Source of the DNA: Rhizobium sp. SEMIA4064
Lineage (GTDB): Bacteria > Pseudomonadota > Alphaproteobacteria > Rhizobiales > Rhizobiaceae
Assembly (NCBI RefSeq): GCF_003025035.1
Contig: NZ_PYJN01000018.1
Location: 186,001 to 250,000 of the forward strand
Reading direction: 5' to 3'
Length of the DNA: 64,000 bases
Position numbers and translations under genes: made by a program. Shown piece by piece: positions 53,950-63,631 of the stretch. The notes under the pieces were generated by a model. It saw only the letters and a list, made by a program, of their open reading frames with translations, made no database searches and was not told the DNA's origin. Position 1 is the first letter of the stretch. Each line of letters begins with the position of its first letter.

Positions 53950-55695
53950 TTAGTGGCTGTCGCGATTGTTCGGGATTTCCGAGCCGCGTGGGCCGACGAG
54001 GAAGTCGAGGTCAGCGCCGGTATCGGCCTGCATGACCGACTTCACATAGAGGCCGCCGTAACCGCCGGTAAGCGGCTTGACCGGGGAAACCCAGGCGGCG
54101 CGGCGCTTTGCCAATTCCTCATCCGACACTTCGAGCTGGATGGTGCGGGCAGGAACGTCGACGGCGATGATGTCGCCGTTCTGAACCAGTGCCAGCGGTC
54201 CGCCATCGGCAGCTTCCGGAGCCGTATGCAGGATAACGGTGCCGTAGGCCGTACCGGACATGCGCGCATCGGAAATGCGGATCATGTCGGTGATGCCCTT
54301 CTTCAGCACCTTCGGCGGAAGACCCATGTTGCCGACTTCGGCCATGCCCGGATAACCCTTCGGGCCGCAGTATTTCAGCACCATGACGCAGTTCTCGTCG
54401 ATGTCGAGATCCTCGCGGTTGATGCGGGCGTGATAGTCCTCGATGCTTTCGAAGACGACGGCGCGGCCTTTATGCTGCATCAGATGCGGAGAAGCGGCCG
54501 ACGGCTTCAAGACAGCACCCTTCGGAGCGAGGTTACCGCGCAGAACCGCGATACCGCCCGACTGCGTCAGCGCCTTTTCGCGCGGCACGATGACGTCGTC
54601 ATTGTAGTTGACGACATCCTTGACGCCGGCCCAGATCGTGTCGCCGGTCACCGTGATGGCGTCCTTATGCAGCAGGCCCATTTCGCCGACTGCCTTGATG
54701 ACGACGGGCAGGCCGCCGGCATAGTAGAACTCTTCCATCAGGTGCTTGCCCGACGGCTGCAGGTTGACGATCGTCGGCACTTCGCGGCCAAGGCGGTCCC
54801 AATCGTCCAGCGACAGATCGACGCCGACGCGGCCGGCAAGCGCTAGCAGGTGCAGAACGGCATTGGTCGAGCCGCCGACGGCGCCATTGACGCGGATGGC
54901 GTTTTCGAACGCTTCCTTGGTCAGAATGTCGGACGGCTTCAGATCTTCCTTGACCATGTCGACGATACGGCGGCCGGAAAGCTGCGAGATGACGCGGCGG
55001 CGCGCATCGACAGCCGGGATAGCCGCATTGCCGGGCAGCGTCATGCCGAGTGCTTCGGCCATCGACGCCATGGTCGAGGCTGTACCCATGGTCATACAGC
55101 TACCGGCCGAGCGAGCCATGCCCTGCTCTGCATCCATGAATTCATCCAGCGACATCTCGCCGGATTTCACCATTTCCGAGAACTGCCAGATTGCCGTGCC
55201 GGAGCCGACATCCTTGCCGCGCCACTTGCCGTTCAGCATCGGGCCGCCGGAAACGAGGATGACCGGGATGTCGACCGAAGCCGCACCCATCAGCAGGCTC
55301 GGCGTGGTCTTGTCGCAGCCGCCGAGCAGCACGACGCCGTCAACCGGATTGCCGCGGATCGCTTCTTCAACGTCCATAGCCGCCAGGTTGCGGAACATCA
55401 TCGCCGTCGGGCGCAGCGTGCTTTCGCCAACAGAGAAGACCGGGAATTCGACCGGGAAACCACCCGCTTCGTAGACGCCGCGCTTCACGCGCTCCGCAAG
55501 ATCACGCAGGTGCGCGTTGCAGGGCGTCAGCTCCGACCAGGTATTACAGATGCCAATGATCGGCCGGCCGTCGAAGGTGTCGGCCGGAAGGCCCTGGTTC
55601 TTCATCCAGGAGCGATGCATGATCGCGTTCTTGCCGGTGCCGCCGAACCAGTCATAGGAACGCAGCTTGCGCGGCCATTCAGCTTTCTTTTTCAT
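53950..55695 (-). CDS. Sugar-acid dehydratase, IlvD/Edd family (L-arabinonate dehydratase-like)
   Basis: A 581-residue Fe-S dehydratase that removes water from an aldonate, by similarity of context L-arabinonate to 2-dehydro-3-deoxy-L-arabinonate. The three cluster cysteines are Cys59 (TPCNAH), Cys127 (GGCDKTTPS) and Cys200 (AGSCMTMGT), with SDARMSGTAYG near residue 480 holding the catalytic Ser. The closest described relative is the Rhizobium leguminosarum L-arabinonate dehydratase, which has the same cysteine positions. It lies downstream of the aldehyde dehydrogenase and the AraD1/GguC gene, which would carry the pathway on to 2-oxoglutarate. D-galactonate is an alternative substrate. Confidence 0.88.
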   Translation of the reverse strand: MKKKAEWPRKLRSYDWFGGTGKNAIMHRSWMKNQGLPADTFDGRPIIGICNTWSELTPCNAHLRDLAERVKRGVYEAGGFPVEFPVFSVGESTLRPTAMMFRNLAAMDVEEAIRGNPVDGVVLLGGCDKTTPSLLMGAASVDIPVILVSGGPMLNGKWRGKDVGSGTAIWQFSEMVKSGEMSLDEFMDAEQGMARSAGSCMTMGTASTMASMAEALGMTLPGNAAIPAVDARRRVISQLSGRRIVDMVKEDLKPSDILTKEAFENAIRVNGAVGGSTNAVLHLLALAGRVGVDLSLDDWDRLGREVPTIVNLQPSGKHLMEEFYYAGGLPVVIKAVGEMGLLHKDAITVTGDTIWAGVKDVVNYNDDVIVPREKALTQSGGIAVLRGNLAPKGAVLKPSAASPHLMQHKGRAVVFESIEDYHARINREDLDIDENCVMVLKYCGPKGYPGMAEVGNMGLPPKVLKKGITDMIRISDARMSGTAYGTVILHTAPEAADGGPLALVQNGDIIAVDVPARTIQLEVSDEELAKRRAAWVSPVKPLTGGYGGLYVKSVMQADTGADLDFLVGPRGSEIPNNRDSH

Positions 55696-55757
55696 GTCTC
55701 AGTACCTTTTGCGTCGCCCAGGCCGCCTCGTTCGCGCCTGGGCTTTGAAATCGATGG

Positions 55758-57191
55758 TCAGGCCAGCGTGTACGCGGTCTTGACGGTGGTGAAGAACTCG
55801 GCGGCATATTTGCCCTGCTCGCGCGGACCGAAGGACGAACCCTTGCGGCCGCCGAAAGGCACATGGAAATCGACGCCGGCCGTCGGCAGGTTGACCATCA
55901 CCATGCCGGCTTCGGCATTGCGCTTGAAATGCATCGCGTGCTTCAGGCTGGTCGTGGCAATGCCGGAAGACAGGCCGAATGGCGTGTCGTTGGCCGTTGC
56001 CAGCGCCTCTTCGTAATCCTTCACCCGGATGACCGAGGCGACCGGCCCGAAGATCTCTTCGCGGCTGATACGCATCTGGTTCGTCGCTTCGGTGAACAGC
56101 GTCGGCTGCAGGTAGAAGCCGGGCGTGTCGCGGCTGACGAGTCCGCCGCCGAAGGCGAGCTTGGCGCCCTCCTGTTTGCCGATCTCGATATAGTCGGTAT
56201 CCGTCTTCAACTGCTTGGCGTCGACGACCGGACCGATATGGGTGCCGGACTTCAGCGCGTTGTCGACATTCAGCGTCTTCAGCTTCTCCGTCAGCGCCGC
56301 CACGAACCTGTCGTGGATGCCTTCGGTGACGATCAGGCGTGACGAGGCCGTGCAGCGCTGGCCGGTCGAGAAGAAGGCGGAATTGGCAGCGGCCTCGACG
56401 GCAACGGTCAGATCGGCATCGTCAAGCACGACCATCGGGTTCTTGCCGCCCATTTCGAGCTGGTACTTGCGGCCATGCTCGACGGAGGAAAGTGCGACGC
56501 GCTTGCCAGTGCCGACCGAGCCGGTGAAGGTGATGCCGGAAAGAACCGGGCTGTCGAGCATTGCCTGACCGACGACCGAGCCCTTGCCCATGACGAGGTT
56601 CAACACGCCCTTCGGCAGGCCGGCGCGATGGAGAATATCGACGATCGCCCAAGAACAGCCGGGTACGAGATCGGCCGGCTTGAAGACGACAGTATTGCCG
56701 TAGCAGAGCGCCGGCGCGATCTTCCAGGCGGGAATGGCGATCGGGAAGTTCCAGGGCGTAATCACGCCGATGACGCCGAGCGGCTCGCGCGTGATTTCGA
56801 CCCCGATGTTCGGGCGCACCGAAGGAACGACTTCGCCCGCCAGCCGCAGGGCTTCGCCGGCGAAGAATTCGAAGATCTGCGCGGCACGGATCGTCTCGCC
56901 GATCGCCTCGGGCAGCGTCTTGCCTTCTTCGCGGGCAAGCAGCGCACCGAGTTCATCCTTGCGCGCCAGGATTTCCTCGCCCGCCTTCTTCAGGATCGTG
57001 TGGCGCTCGAGAATGCCGGAACGCGACCACGCCGGAAAGGCTGCCTTGGCCGCGGCAATGGCGTCGGCAACGTCCTGTACGCTGGCGCTGGCATAGAGGC
57101 CGACAACTTCGTTGGTATCGGACGGATTGATATTCTCGGCGCCGGTCGTACCGGTCCATTCGCCGGCGATCAGATTCTGATGAATGGTCAT
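55758..57191 (-). CDS. Aldehyde dehydrogenase (probable 2-oxoglutarate semialdehyde dehydrogenase)
   Basis: A 477-residue NAD(P)-dependent aldehyde dehydrogenase. The catalytic Cys280 lies in STGQRCTASS, and the general base Glu in LEMGGKNP. FTGSVGTGKRV and PWNFPIAIPAWK are the nucleotide-binding segments. From its position between the arabinonate dehydratase and the GguC gene it probably oxidises 2-oxoglutarate semialdehyde, the last step to 2-oxoglutarate in the non-phosphorylated L-arabinose route. The start at 57191 follows GGAAGG; a longer frame to 57233 lacks family residues. Confidence 0.9.
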   Translation of the reverse strand: MTIHQNLIAGEWTGTTGAENINPSDTNEVVGLYASASVQDVADAIAAAKAAFPAWSRSGILERHTILKKAGEEILARKDELGALLAREEGKTLPEAIGETIRAAQIFEFFAGEALRLAGEVVPSVRPNIGVEITREPLGVIGVITPWNFPIAIPAWKIAPALCYGNTVVFKPADLVPGCSWAIVDILHRAGLPKGVLNLVMGKGSVVGQAMLDSPVLSGITFTGSVGTGKRVALSSVEHGRKYQLEMGGKNPMVVLDDADLTVAVEAAANSAFFSTGQRCTASSRLIVTEGIHDRFVAALTEKLKTLNVDNALKSGTHIGPVVDAKQLKTDTDYIEIGKQEGAKLAFGGGLVSRDTPGFYLQPTLFTEATNQMRISREEIFGPVASVIRVKDYEEALATANDTPFGLSSGIATTSLKHAMHFKRNAEAGMVMVNLPTAGVDFHVPFGGRKGSSFGPREQGKYAAEFFTTVKTAYTLA

Positions 57192-57258
57192 GGCTTCATG
57201 CCTTCCTGGGTCTTCTTGGAGACGACCGGCCACTTAAGGAGTAGCCGGCCTCGATACA

Positions 57259-58257
57259 CTAGAGCTGGCGAATGGCCACTTTCTCTTCGGCGGCAATAGC
57301 AAGTCGATTGCGCAGCGGCAGGCCGAAGTCGGCCACTTCGATTTCGAAGACATCGCCGGCTTCCGGCTTGATGCCTTCCGCGAAGGAGAGCGTCGCTGTG
57401 CCGAACATATGGACGTGGATGTCGCCGGGAATGCGGAACAGGCCGTACTTGAAATGATGGTATTCGAGATTGGCGAAAGTATGCGACATGTTCGCCTCGC
57501 CCGAGAGGAAGGGCTTTTCGAAGATCACCTTGTCGCCGCGCTTGATGCGCGAAGTGCCCCGGATATCTTCCGGTGCGGCGCCGATACGGATTTCCGGGCC
57601 GAAGCTTGCCGGGCGCAGCTTGGAATGGGCGAGATAGAGATAGTTGATCCGCTCGGTGACGTGATCGGAAAATTCGTTCGAGAGCGCGAAACCGATGCGG
57701 AACGGCGAGCCATCCTTGGCGATGACGTAAATGCCCGCCATCTCCGGCTCTTCGCCGCCATCAAGCGCGAAAGACGGTGACACGAGCGCCGCGCCGGGTG
57801 CCGTCGCACCAAAGCCGTTGCCCTTGTAGAACCATTCCGGCTGCACGCCCTTCTCGCCGTCCTTCGGCTTGCCGCCTTCGAGGCCCATCTTGAACATCTT
57901 CATCGAGTCAGTCAGCGTCTCTTCAGCAGCCTCCGTCGTCTTCTTGTGCATGGAATCGCGGGTTGCAGCGGAGCCGAGATGGGTCAGACCGGTACCGGTC
58001 AGATGCATGTGTGCGGCATCGGGATGGGTGATCGGCGGCAGGAAACGACCTTCGGCATATGCTTTTTCCAGATCGATCTCTTCGCCAAGCCCATGTGCCT
58101 CAATGACCGCGACGAGAGATTTGTCGTTGTCGGCGGCTTCCATGGCCAAGGCGTAGACGCTGCCGGCATTCAGAACAGCCTTAGCGGGGGTGCCCGGCCC
58201 ATTGCGCACGGCGACGACGATGCCACCGTTCGAACCCTTGATCTGGGAAATGAGCAT
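57259..58257 (-). CDS. gguC: GguC, AraD1/fumarylacetoacetate hydrolase-type protein (probable 2-dehydro-3-deoxy-L-arabinonate dehydratase)
   Basis: A 332-residue protein of the AraD1 family that is named GguC in Agrobacterium. It probably dehydrates 2-dehydro-3-deoxy-L-arabinonate to 2-oxoglutarate semialdehyde. LISQIKGSNGGIVVAVRNGP begins the domain, with GNGFGATAPGAALVSPSFALDGGEEPE as the characteristic core and FGTATLSFAEGIKPEAGD near the C-terminus. ATG 58257 fits an AAAAGG site better than 58266. It is separated from gguB by about 115 bases containing two strong hairpins. Confidence 0.86.
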   Translation of the reverse strand: MLISQIKGSNGGIVVAVRNGPGTPAKAVLNAGSVYALAMEAADNDKSLVAVIEAHGLGEEIDLEKAYAEGRFLPPITHPDAAHMHLTGTGLTHLGSAATRDSMHKKTTEAAEETLTDSMKMFKMGLEGGKPKDGEKGVQPEWFYKGNGFGATAPGAALVSPSFALDGGEEPEMAGIYVIAKDGSPFRIGFALSNEFSDHVTERINYLYLAHSKLRPASFGPEIRIGAAPEDIRGTSRIKRGDKVIFEKPFLSGEANMSHTFANLEYHHFKYGLFRIPGDIHVHMFGTATLSFAEGIKPEAGDVFEIEVADFGLPLRNRLAIAAEEKVAIRQL

Positions 58258-58305
58258 GTTTTTCATCCTTTTCTAACGGACAGAGATCGGATGCAGTTTC
58301 CCGCT

Positions 58306-58326
58306 CCGGCTCTCAGCGAGAGCCGG
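58306..58326 (-). promoter_or_regulatory. Hairpin between gguB and gguC
   Basis: A 9-bp perfect stem CCGGCTCTC / GAGAGCCGG with a 3-base loop lies between the two genes and is not followed by a T run. It may protect or process the mRNA and lower or separate gguC expression. Confidence 0.5.
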
Positions 58327-58356
58327 ACTCTGTCATGGATTTGGTTTTAAAAGCCC

Positions 58357-58379
58357 GGCTGATCGCGCTGCGATCAGCC
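58357..58379 (-). promoter_or_regulatory. Hairpin over the gguB stop codon
   Basis: A 10-bp perfect stem GGCTGATCGC / GCGATCAGCC with a 3-base loop includes the gguB TGA (58374-58376). On the minus strand it is followed by GGGCTTTT, so it may act as a partial terminator or stability element. Confidence 0.55.
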
Positions 58380-59582
58380 CTTGTTCTTGTTGTAGACGTC
58401 GATGAACACGGCAGCGAGAAGGACCGCACCCTTGATCATCTTCTGCGAGTCCGTCTGATAGCCGAGGATGGACATGCCCTGGTTCAGCACGCCCATGATC
58501 AAGGCACCGATGACGGCCCCCGTCACCTTACCGACGCCGCCGGATGCCGAAGCGCCGCCGATGAAGCAGGCCGCGATCACGTCGAGTTCCAGACCGTCGC
58601 CGCCCTTGGCAGTTGCCGAGTTCAGGCGCGTGGCGATGATGATGCCGGCAATGCTGGCAAGGATGCCCATGTTGATGAAGGTATAGAACGTCAAGCGGCG
58701 GGTATCGATACCCGAAAGCTTCGTCGCCTTCTCATTGCCGCCCATGGCATAGATGCGGCGGCCGATCGTAGTGCGCTGTGTGGCGAAGCTGTAGAGAGCA
58801 ATCAACAGCAGCATCAGAACCAGAACGTTCGGCAGCCCTCTGTATGAGGAAATCTGGTAGCCGATGAAGATGGTCGCAGCCGCAACCACCAGATTCTGGC
58901 CAAGAAAGAAGCTGAACGGCTCGACGTCAATGCCGTGCTGCTCGTTAACATTGCGGCGACGCCATGAGAGGAGGAACATAACGATCGGGATGGCGATGGT
59001 CAGGAAAATCGACGTCGAACGGATGGTACCCATATCGACAAAGTCCGGAATGAAACCAGTCGCGACGATCTGGAAAGCAGGCGGGAACGGACCGATGCTG
59101 CTGCCGTTGCCGGTCGTATTGATGATCGTATAGGTCAAGCCGCGGAAAACCAGCATGCCCGAAAGCGTAACGATGAACGACGGAATGCGGTGGTAGGCGA
59201 TGAAATATCCATGCCAGGCACCGACCGCGGCACCCATCAGAAGACAAATGACGGTCGCAAGCGCCAGATTCATATGCATCTGCACAACCAGCACGCCGGC
59301 AACGGCACCGACGAAACCGACGACGGAACCGACGGACAGGTCGATATGACCGGCCACGATGACCAGCAGCATGCCCAACGCCATGATGACAATGAATGAA
59401 TTCTGCAGCACGATGTTGGTCAGGTTCTGCGGCCTGAACAGAACGCCGTTCGTGAGATACTGAAACAGCAGCATGATGACGACGAGCGCGATCAACATGC
59501 CGTATTCGCGAATATTGTTGCGGATATGGTCGCCGATGGAAACGACGTGGCTGCTTTCCGTAGCTGGGCTGGCCGTAGTCAT
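58374..59582 (-). CDS. gguB: GguB, sugar ABC transporter permease
   Basis: A 402-residue permease of the ribose/xylose class with about ten membrane helices. [22 protein letters not shown] and [19 protein letters not shown] are typical. The start overlaps the gguA stop by 4 bases (ATGA). It forms the channel for the ChvE-bound aldose. Confidence 0.94.
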   Translation of the reverse strand: MTTASPATESSHVVSIGDHIRNNIREYGMLIALVVIMLLFQYLTNGVLFRPQNLTNIVLQNSFIVIMALGMLLVIVAGHIDLSVGSVVGFVGAVAGVLVVQMHMNLALATVICLLMGAAVGAWHGYFIAYHRIPSFIVTLSGMLVFRGLTYTIINTTGNGSSIGPFPPAFQIVATGFIPDFVDMGTIRSTSIFLTIAIPIVMFLLSWRRRNVNEQHGIDVEPFSFFLGQNLVVAAATIFIGYQISSYRGLPNVLVLMLLLIALYSFATQRTTIGRRIYAMGGNEKATKLSGIDTRRLTFYTFINMGILASIAGIIIATRLNSATAKGGDGLELDVIAACFIGGASASGGVGKVTGAVIGALIMGVLNQGMSILGYQTDSQKMIKGAVLLAAVFIDVYNKNKG

Positions 59583-61117
59583 TGATGCTTCTCCCCTGAG
59601 CGCATGATAGCGCGCATGATACTCTCCTGGCTTGCCTCTGCCTTCGGCAGCTCGGCAACGATTCGACCCTCGTTCATGACATAGATACGGTCGCAGGTAC
59701 CGAGAAGCTCCGGCATTTCCGATGAAATCATCAGAACGCCCTTTCCGTCGGCGGCAAGCTGGTTGATGATGGAATAAATTTCGTATTTGGCGCCGACGTC
59801 GATGCCGCGCGTCGGCTCGTCAAGGATCAGGACGTCCGGATCAGAGAACAGCCACTTCGACAGCACCACCTTCTGCTGGTTGCCGCCGGACAGGTTGCCC
59901 GTCTCCTGGAAGACGCCTGCCGAGCGAATTCGCAGCTTCGAGCGATAGTTCGTCGCCACCTGCAGTTCCCGAACGTCGTCAATGACGGTCGCCTTGGAGA
60001 CGCCCATCAAATTGGCGAGCGTCGTATTGTGCAGGATGCTGTTCGACAGCACGAGACCGAGCTGCTTGCGATCCTCGGTCACATAGGCGAGACCGGCATC
60101 GATCGCCCTGCGCACCGTGCTGGTGTCCACCTGCTTGCCATCGACGAAGACCTCGCCGCTGACCTTGTGACCGTAGGACTTGCCGAACACGCTCATGGCA
60201 AATTCGGTGCGGCCGGCGCCCATCAGGCCGGCAATGCCGACAACTTCGCCCTTGCGCACATTGACGTTGATATTGTGCAGGACCTGACGATCGCGATGGT
60301 GCTGGTGGAAGGCGTTCCAGTTTTTGACTTCGAAGATCGTCTCGCCGATCGGCACCGAGCGCGGCGGATAACGGTCGGCCAGCTCGCGGCCCACCATGTT
60401 ACGAATGATGATGTCTTCGCTGATCTCTTCTTCGTGACAGTCCAGCGCCTTCACCGTCATGCCGTCACGCAATACCGTGATCTGATCGGCCACCTTGCGC
60501 ACTTCGTTGAGCTTGTGCGTGATGATGATCGAGGTGATGCCCTGATTGCGGAACTCAATGAGGAGATTCAGGAGCGCATCGGAATCGCTTTCATTGAGCG
60601 ACGCCGTCGGCTCGTCGAGAATGAGCAGCTTGACGCTTTTCGACAAGGCCTTGGCGATCTCGACGAGCTGCTGCTTGCCGACCCCGATGTCGGTGACCAG
60701 CGTATTCGGAGATTCCTTGAGGCCCACCTTGGCAAGAAGCTGCTTGGTGCGGGTGAAGGTTTCCTGCCAATTGATCATGCCATTGGCGACGACCTCATTG
60801 CCCAGAAAAATGTTTTCCGCGATCGACAGCAGCGGCACGAGCGCCAGCTCCTGGTGGATGATGATGATGCCGATCTCTTCGGAGTCTCTGATGGTTTTGA
60901 ACTGACGGACGGCGCCGTCATAGAAGATATCGCCATCATAGGTGCCGGCCGGGTAGACGCCCGAAAGCACCTTCATGAGGGTGGACTTGCCTGCCCCATT
61001 TTCCCCGACCAAGGCATGGATTTCGCCCTGCCGGACCTTCAGATTGACATTTTCCAAGGCGTTCACACCAGGAAACGACTTGGTGATGCTCCGCATTTCG
61101 AGGATGGTATTGTCCAT
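59579..61117 (-). CDS. gguA: GguA, sugar ABC transporter ATP-binding protein
   Basis: A 512-residue double ATPase of the carbohydrate class (RbsA/XylG-like). The first Walker A is GENGAGKST at 38-46. The second half has the signature [16 protein letters not shown] and Walker [12 protein letters not shown]. The second copy has a degenerate Walker A ([10 protein letters not shown]). It couples ATP hydrolysis to uptake through GguB. Confidence 0.95.
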   Translation of the reverse strand: MDNTILEMRSITKSFPGVNALENVNLKVRQGEIHALVGENGAGKSTLMKVLSGVYPAGTYDGDIFYDGAVRQFKTIRDSEEIGIIIIHQELALVPLLSIAENIFLGNEVVANGMINWQETFTRTKQLLAKVGLKESPNTLVTDIGVGKQQLVEIAKALSKSVKLLILDEPTASLNESDSDALLNLLIEFRNQGITSIIITHKLNEVRKVADQITVLRDGMTVKALDCHEEEISEDIIIRNMVGRELADRYPPRSVPIGETIFEVKNWNAFHQHHRDRQVLHNINVNVRKGEVVGIAGLMGAGRTEFAMSVFGKSYGHKVSGEVFVDGKQVDTSTVRRAIDAGLAYVTEDRKQLGLVLSNSILHNTTLANLMGVSKATVIDDVRELQVATNYRSKLRIRSAGVFQETGNLSGGNQQKVVLSKWLFSDPDVLILDEPTRGIDVGAKYEIYSIINQLAADGKGVLMISSEMPELLGTCDRIYVMNEGRIVAELPKAEASQESIMRAIMRSGEKHQ

Positions 61118-61179
61118 TGTCCGTATCCAACGCCGCGATCAAACATAACAGACCGGGCGATCGTCTTAAATATCAAAGC

Positions 61180-61205
61180 CAGGGCCCGCATTTCAGCGAG
61201 CCCTG
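61180..61205 (-). promoter_or_regulatory. Hairpin between chvE and gguA
   Basis: A 10-bp stem with one wobble pair (CAGGGCTCGC / GCGGGCCCTG on the minus strand) starts about 17 bases after the chvE stop. It probably lets chvE be expressed more than the downstream transporter genes. Confidence 0.55.
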
Positions 61206-61222
61206 ACCGGTATGTCGGAAGA

Positions 61223-62287
61223 TTACTTCAGCTGATCAGCCTTGTAGTAACCGCCTTCTACGAGGATCTTCTCATAGTTGGTCTTGTCGACTGCGACCGG
61301 GGTCAGCAGGTAGGACGGAACAACCTTGACGCCGTTGTCGTAGGTCTTGGTGTCGTTGACTTCAGGCGTCTTGCCTTCCATCAGAGCGTTGACCATGTTG
61401 ACGGTGACCTTTGCGAGGTCACGGGTGTCCTTGAAGATCGTGGAGTGCTGCTCGCCAGCAATGATGGACTTAACCGACGGAATTTCGGAGTCCTGACCGG
61501 TAACGATCGGCAGCTTCACGCCGCCGCTGCCATAACCAACGCCCTTGAGCGAGGAGAGGATGCCGATCGACAGGCCGTCATAAGGAGACAGAACGGCATC
61601 GACTTTAGCGTCGGTGTAGTAGGCCGACAGCAGGTTGTCCATACGAGCTTGGGCCGTTGCCGGGTCCCAACGCAGCGTACCGACCTTGTCCATGCCCATC
61701 TGGCCGGACTTCACGACCAGCTTGCCGCTGTCGATGTAGGGCTTCAGGACAGACATTGCGCCGTCATAGAAGAAGAAGGCGTTGTTGTCGTCCGGAGAAC
61801 CGCCGAAGAGTTCGATGTTGAACGGACCCTTGCCATCCTTGAGGCCGAGAGCGTCGACGATCGAGCCAGCCTGGAGAACGCCAACCTTGAAGTTGTCGAA
61901 GGTCGCATAATAGTCGACATTGCCGCTGTTGCGGATCAGACGGTCATAAGCGATGACCTTGATGCCGGCATCGTGAGCCTTCTGCAGAACGTCGGACAGC
62001 GTGGTGCCGTCGATCGAGGCAACGACGAGAACCTTGTCGCCCTTCGTGACCATGTTCTCGATCTGCGAGAGCTGGTTCGGAATGTCGTCGTCGCCATACT
62101 GCAGGTCGGTGCCGTAGCCGGCTGCCTGAAGCTGCTTGACGATGTTGTTGCCGTCATCGATCCAGCGAGCCGAAGCCTTGGTCGGCATAGCGATACCGAC
62201 GGTACCCTTATCTGCCGCGAAGGCAGGCGCAACCAGCGTAGCGACGCCGAGCGCTGCGCCGGCCATCAATGAGATAATGGATTTCAT
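61223..62287 (-). CDS. chvE: ChvE, periplasmic aldose-binding protein
   Basis: A 354-residue periplasmic binding protein for aldoses such as galactose, arabinose and glucose. The signal peptide ([20 protein letters not shown]) is cut after APAFA. The mature chain has [45 protein letters not shown] and [14 protein letters not shown], typical of ChvE. In Agrobacterium ChvE also signals to VirA; here it lies in the gguABC cluster and is probably the sugar receptor for uptake. Divergent gbpR is its regulator. Confidence 0.95.
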   Translation of the reverse strand: MKSIISLMAGAALGVATLVAPAFAADKGTVGIAMPTKASARWIDDGNNIVKQLQAAGYGTDLQYGDDDIPNQLSQIENMVTKGDKVLVVASIDGTTLSDVLQKAHDAGIKVIAYDRLIRNSGNVDYYATFDNFKVGVLQAGSIVDALGLKDGKGPFNIELFGGSPDDNNAFFFYDGAMSVLKPYIDSGKLVVKSGQMGMDKVGTLRWDPATAQARMDNLLSAYYTDAKVDAVLSPYDGLSIGILSSLKGVGYGSGGVKLPIVTGQDSEIPSVKSIIAGEQHSTIFKDTRDLAKVTVNMVNALMEGKTPEVNDTKTYDNGVKVVPSYLLTPVAVDKTNYEKILVEGGYYKADQLK

Positions 62288-62560
62288 TACTCTCTCCCTT
62301 AGTTAATAATGCGGCGGACGAAAAAACGCCCGCCCGAGACTGCGGCAGGTTCCGTAGAAGGAATGGTTACTTCTAATTGTGAGAAACGAAGTAGGTCTCC
62401 TCCACGCTCTCACGTGCATGAGCTGCACCCAGCGCACGACCGGCAAACTCGTACGATTTCGTATAACTGTCAAATAGAATAACTGGCGCGACATATACCT
62501 AGTTTGGTATAATGTTAAAAAATAGTACTTTTTTGCCGACGAACAGGAAATTTGGCCGTG
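62288..62560. other. Divergent promoter region of chvE and gbpR
   Basis: About 270 bases without a gene. It contains TTGACA on the minus strand (62468-62473) and a TATAAT on the plus strand (62508-62513). The TATAAT overlaps the inverted repeat TATACC-N6-GGTATA (62494-62511). Confidence 0.6.
62494..62511. promoter_or_regulatory. Candidate GbpR operator
   Basis: A perfect inverted repeat TATACC-N6-GGTATA lies about 50 bases before gbpR, and its right arm runs into a TATAAT. LysR proteins bind two-fold sites of this size between divergent genes, and GbpR controls chvE in Agrobacterium, so it is the best candidate operator. Confidence 0.55.
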
Positions 62561-63583
62561 ATGGAGAAAATATATAGCGATTATCCGAGCGAAAGCATCG
62601 AGATTCATTCCGACAGTTTTCGTGACGACACGCTGCTCAAGGCCGGTTTGAAACTCAATCACCTGCGTATGATCGTCACAATCGAGGATCATGGTCAGAT
62701 TTCGGCCGCCGCTGAGTCGATGAACATCTCACAACCTGCAGCCTCTCGCATGCTGTCAGAAATGGAGTCGATCGTCAAAAGCCCCCTTTACGAACGTGTC
62801 GCACGTGGCGTCGTGCTGACACCCTTCGGCCTGGCACTGGCCAAGCGGGCACGCAAGATCCTGCTCGAACTGCGTGAAGTCAGCCGCGAGATCGGCGAAC
62901 TCAGGACCGGCAAAGGCGGTTCGGTCTTTCTCGGCGCCGTCACCGCACCCGCGATCAGCCTCGTTGTGCCGGCGATCCAGCGCGTGACGCGCGCCTATCC
63001 CGGCATCGAGATCAATATCGAGGTCGAGACCAGCAACGTGCTCGCGCGTGAACTGCTCGCCGCCCGCCACGACTTCATCATCAGCCGCATTCCAGACGAG
63101 CTCGATCCCCGCTTGTTCAACGCCCACGAGATCGGGGTGGAGAAGGCCTGCCTGATCGTCCGCAATGGCCATCCGCTGCTGGAAAAAGGCGTTGCCAGCC
63201 TCGAGGACCTGCCGGGCTATGACTGGGTCTTCCAACCGCCCGGCACGCTGTTGCGGCGCAAGGTAGAAGACATCTTCATCAAGGCCGGCGTGCCCCTGCC
63301 GGAAAACATTATCAACACCTCTTCGCTGCTCCTGACGCTCGCCATCGTCTGCAAGACGGACGCCATCACCCCGATCGCGCTCGATATGGCGCAATTCATC
63401 TGTGGACAGACATCGCAAGCCGGCGAATCCTGCATCCTGCCCATCGATTTCGATATCGAAGTGAAGCCTTACAGCCTGATTACGGCCCGCGAGCGTGCCA
63501 TGCCACCAAGCGCCCGGCTGCTGCACGACATGATTCTGCAGGAAAGCAGGAACCCCGATCCGGCCATCGGCTTGCAGCCATAA
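62561..63583 (+). CDS. gbpR: GbpR-like LysR regulator of chvE
   Basis: A 340-residue LysR regulator, divergent from chvE. The helix-turn-helix NHLRMIVTIEDHGQISAAAESMNISQPAASRMLSEME lies near residues 32-68, after a longer N-terminal extension than usual, and the effector domain follows. ATG 62561 is used; GTG 62558 and TTG 62552 are close alternatives, with AGGAAA upstream. GbpR is the galactose-binding protein regulator that activates chvE with sugars in Agrobacterium; the arrangement here is the same. Confidence 0.9.
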   Translation: MEKIYSDYPSESIEIHSDSFRDDTLLKAGLKLNHLRMIVTIEDHGQISAAAESMNISQPAASRMLSEMESIVKSPLYERVARGVVLTPFGLALAKRARKILLELREVSREIGELRTGKGGSVFLGAVTAPAISLVVPAIQRVTRAYPGIEINIEVETSNVLARELLAARHDFIISRIPDELDPRLFNAHEIGVEKACLIVRNGHPLLEKGVASLEDLPGYDWVFQPPGTLLRRKVEDIFIKAGVPLPENIINTSSLLLTLAIVCKTDAITPIALDMAQFICGQTSQAGESCILPIDFDIEVKPYSLITARERAMPPSARLLHDMILQESRNPDPAIGLQP

Positions 63584-63631
63584 GCTCCGCGCCAACTTGC
63601 ACGGCTATCCCGAACACTTCTGGAGGCAGGC

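Noticed and set aside
60029..62272. A 747-codon plus-strand frame under gguA and chvE
   Set aside because: Antisense shadow spanning two real genes and their junction.
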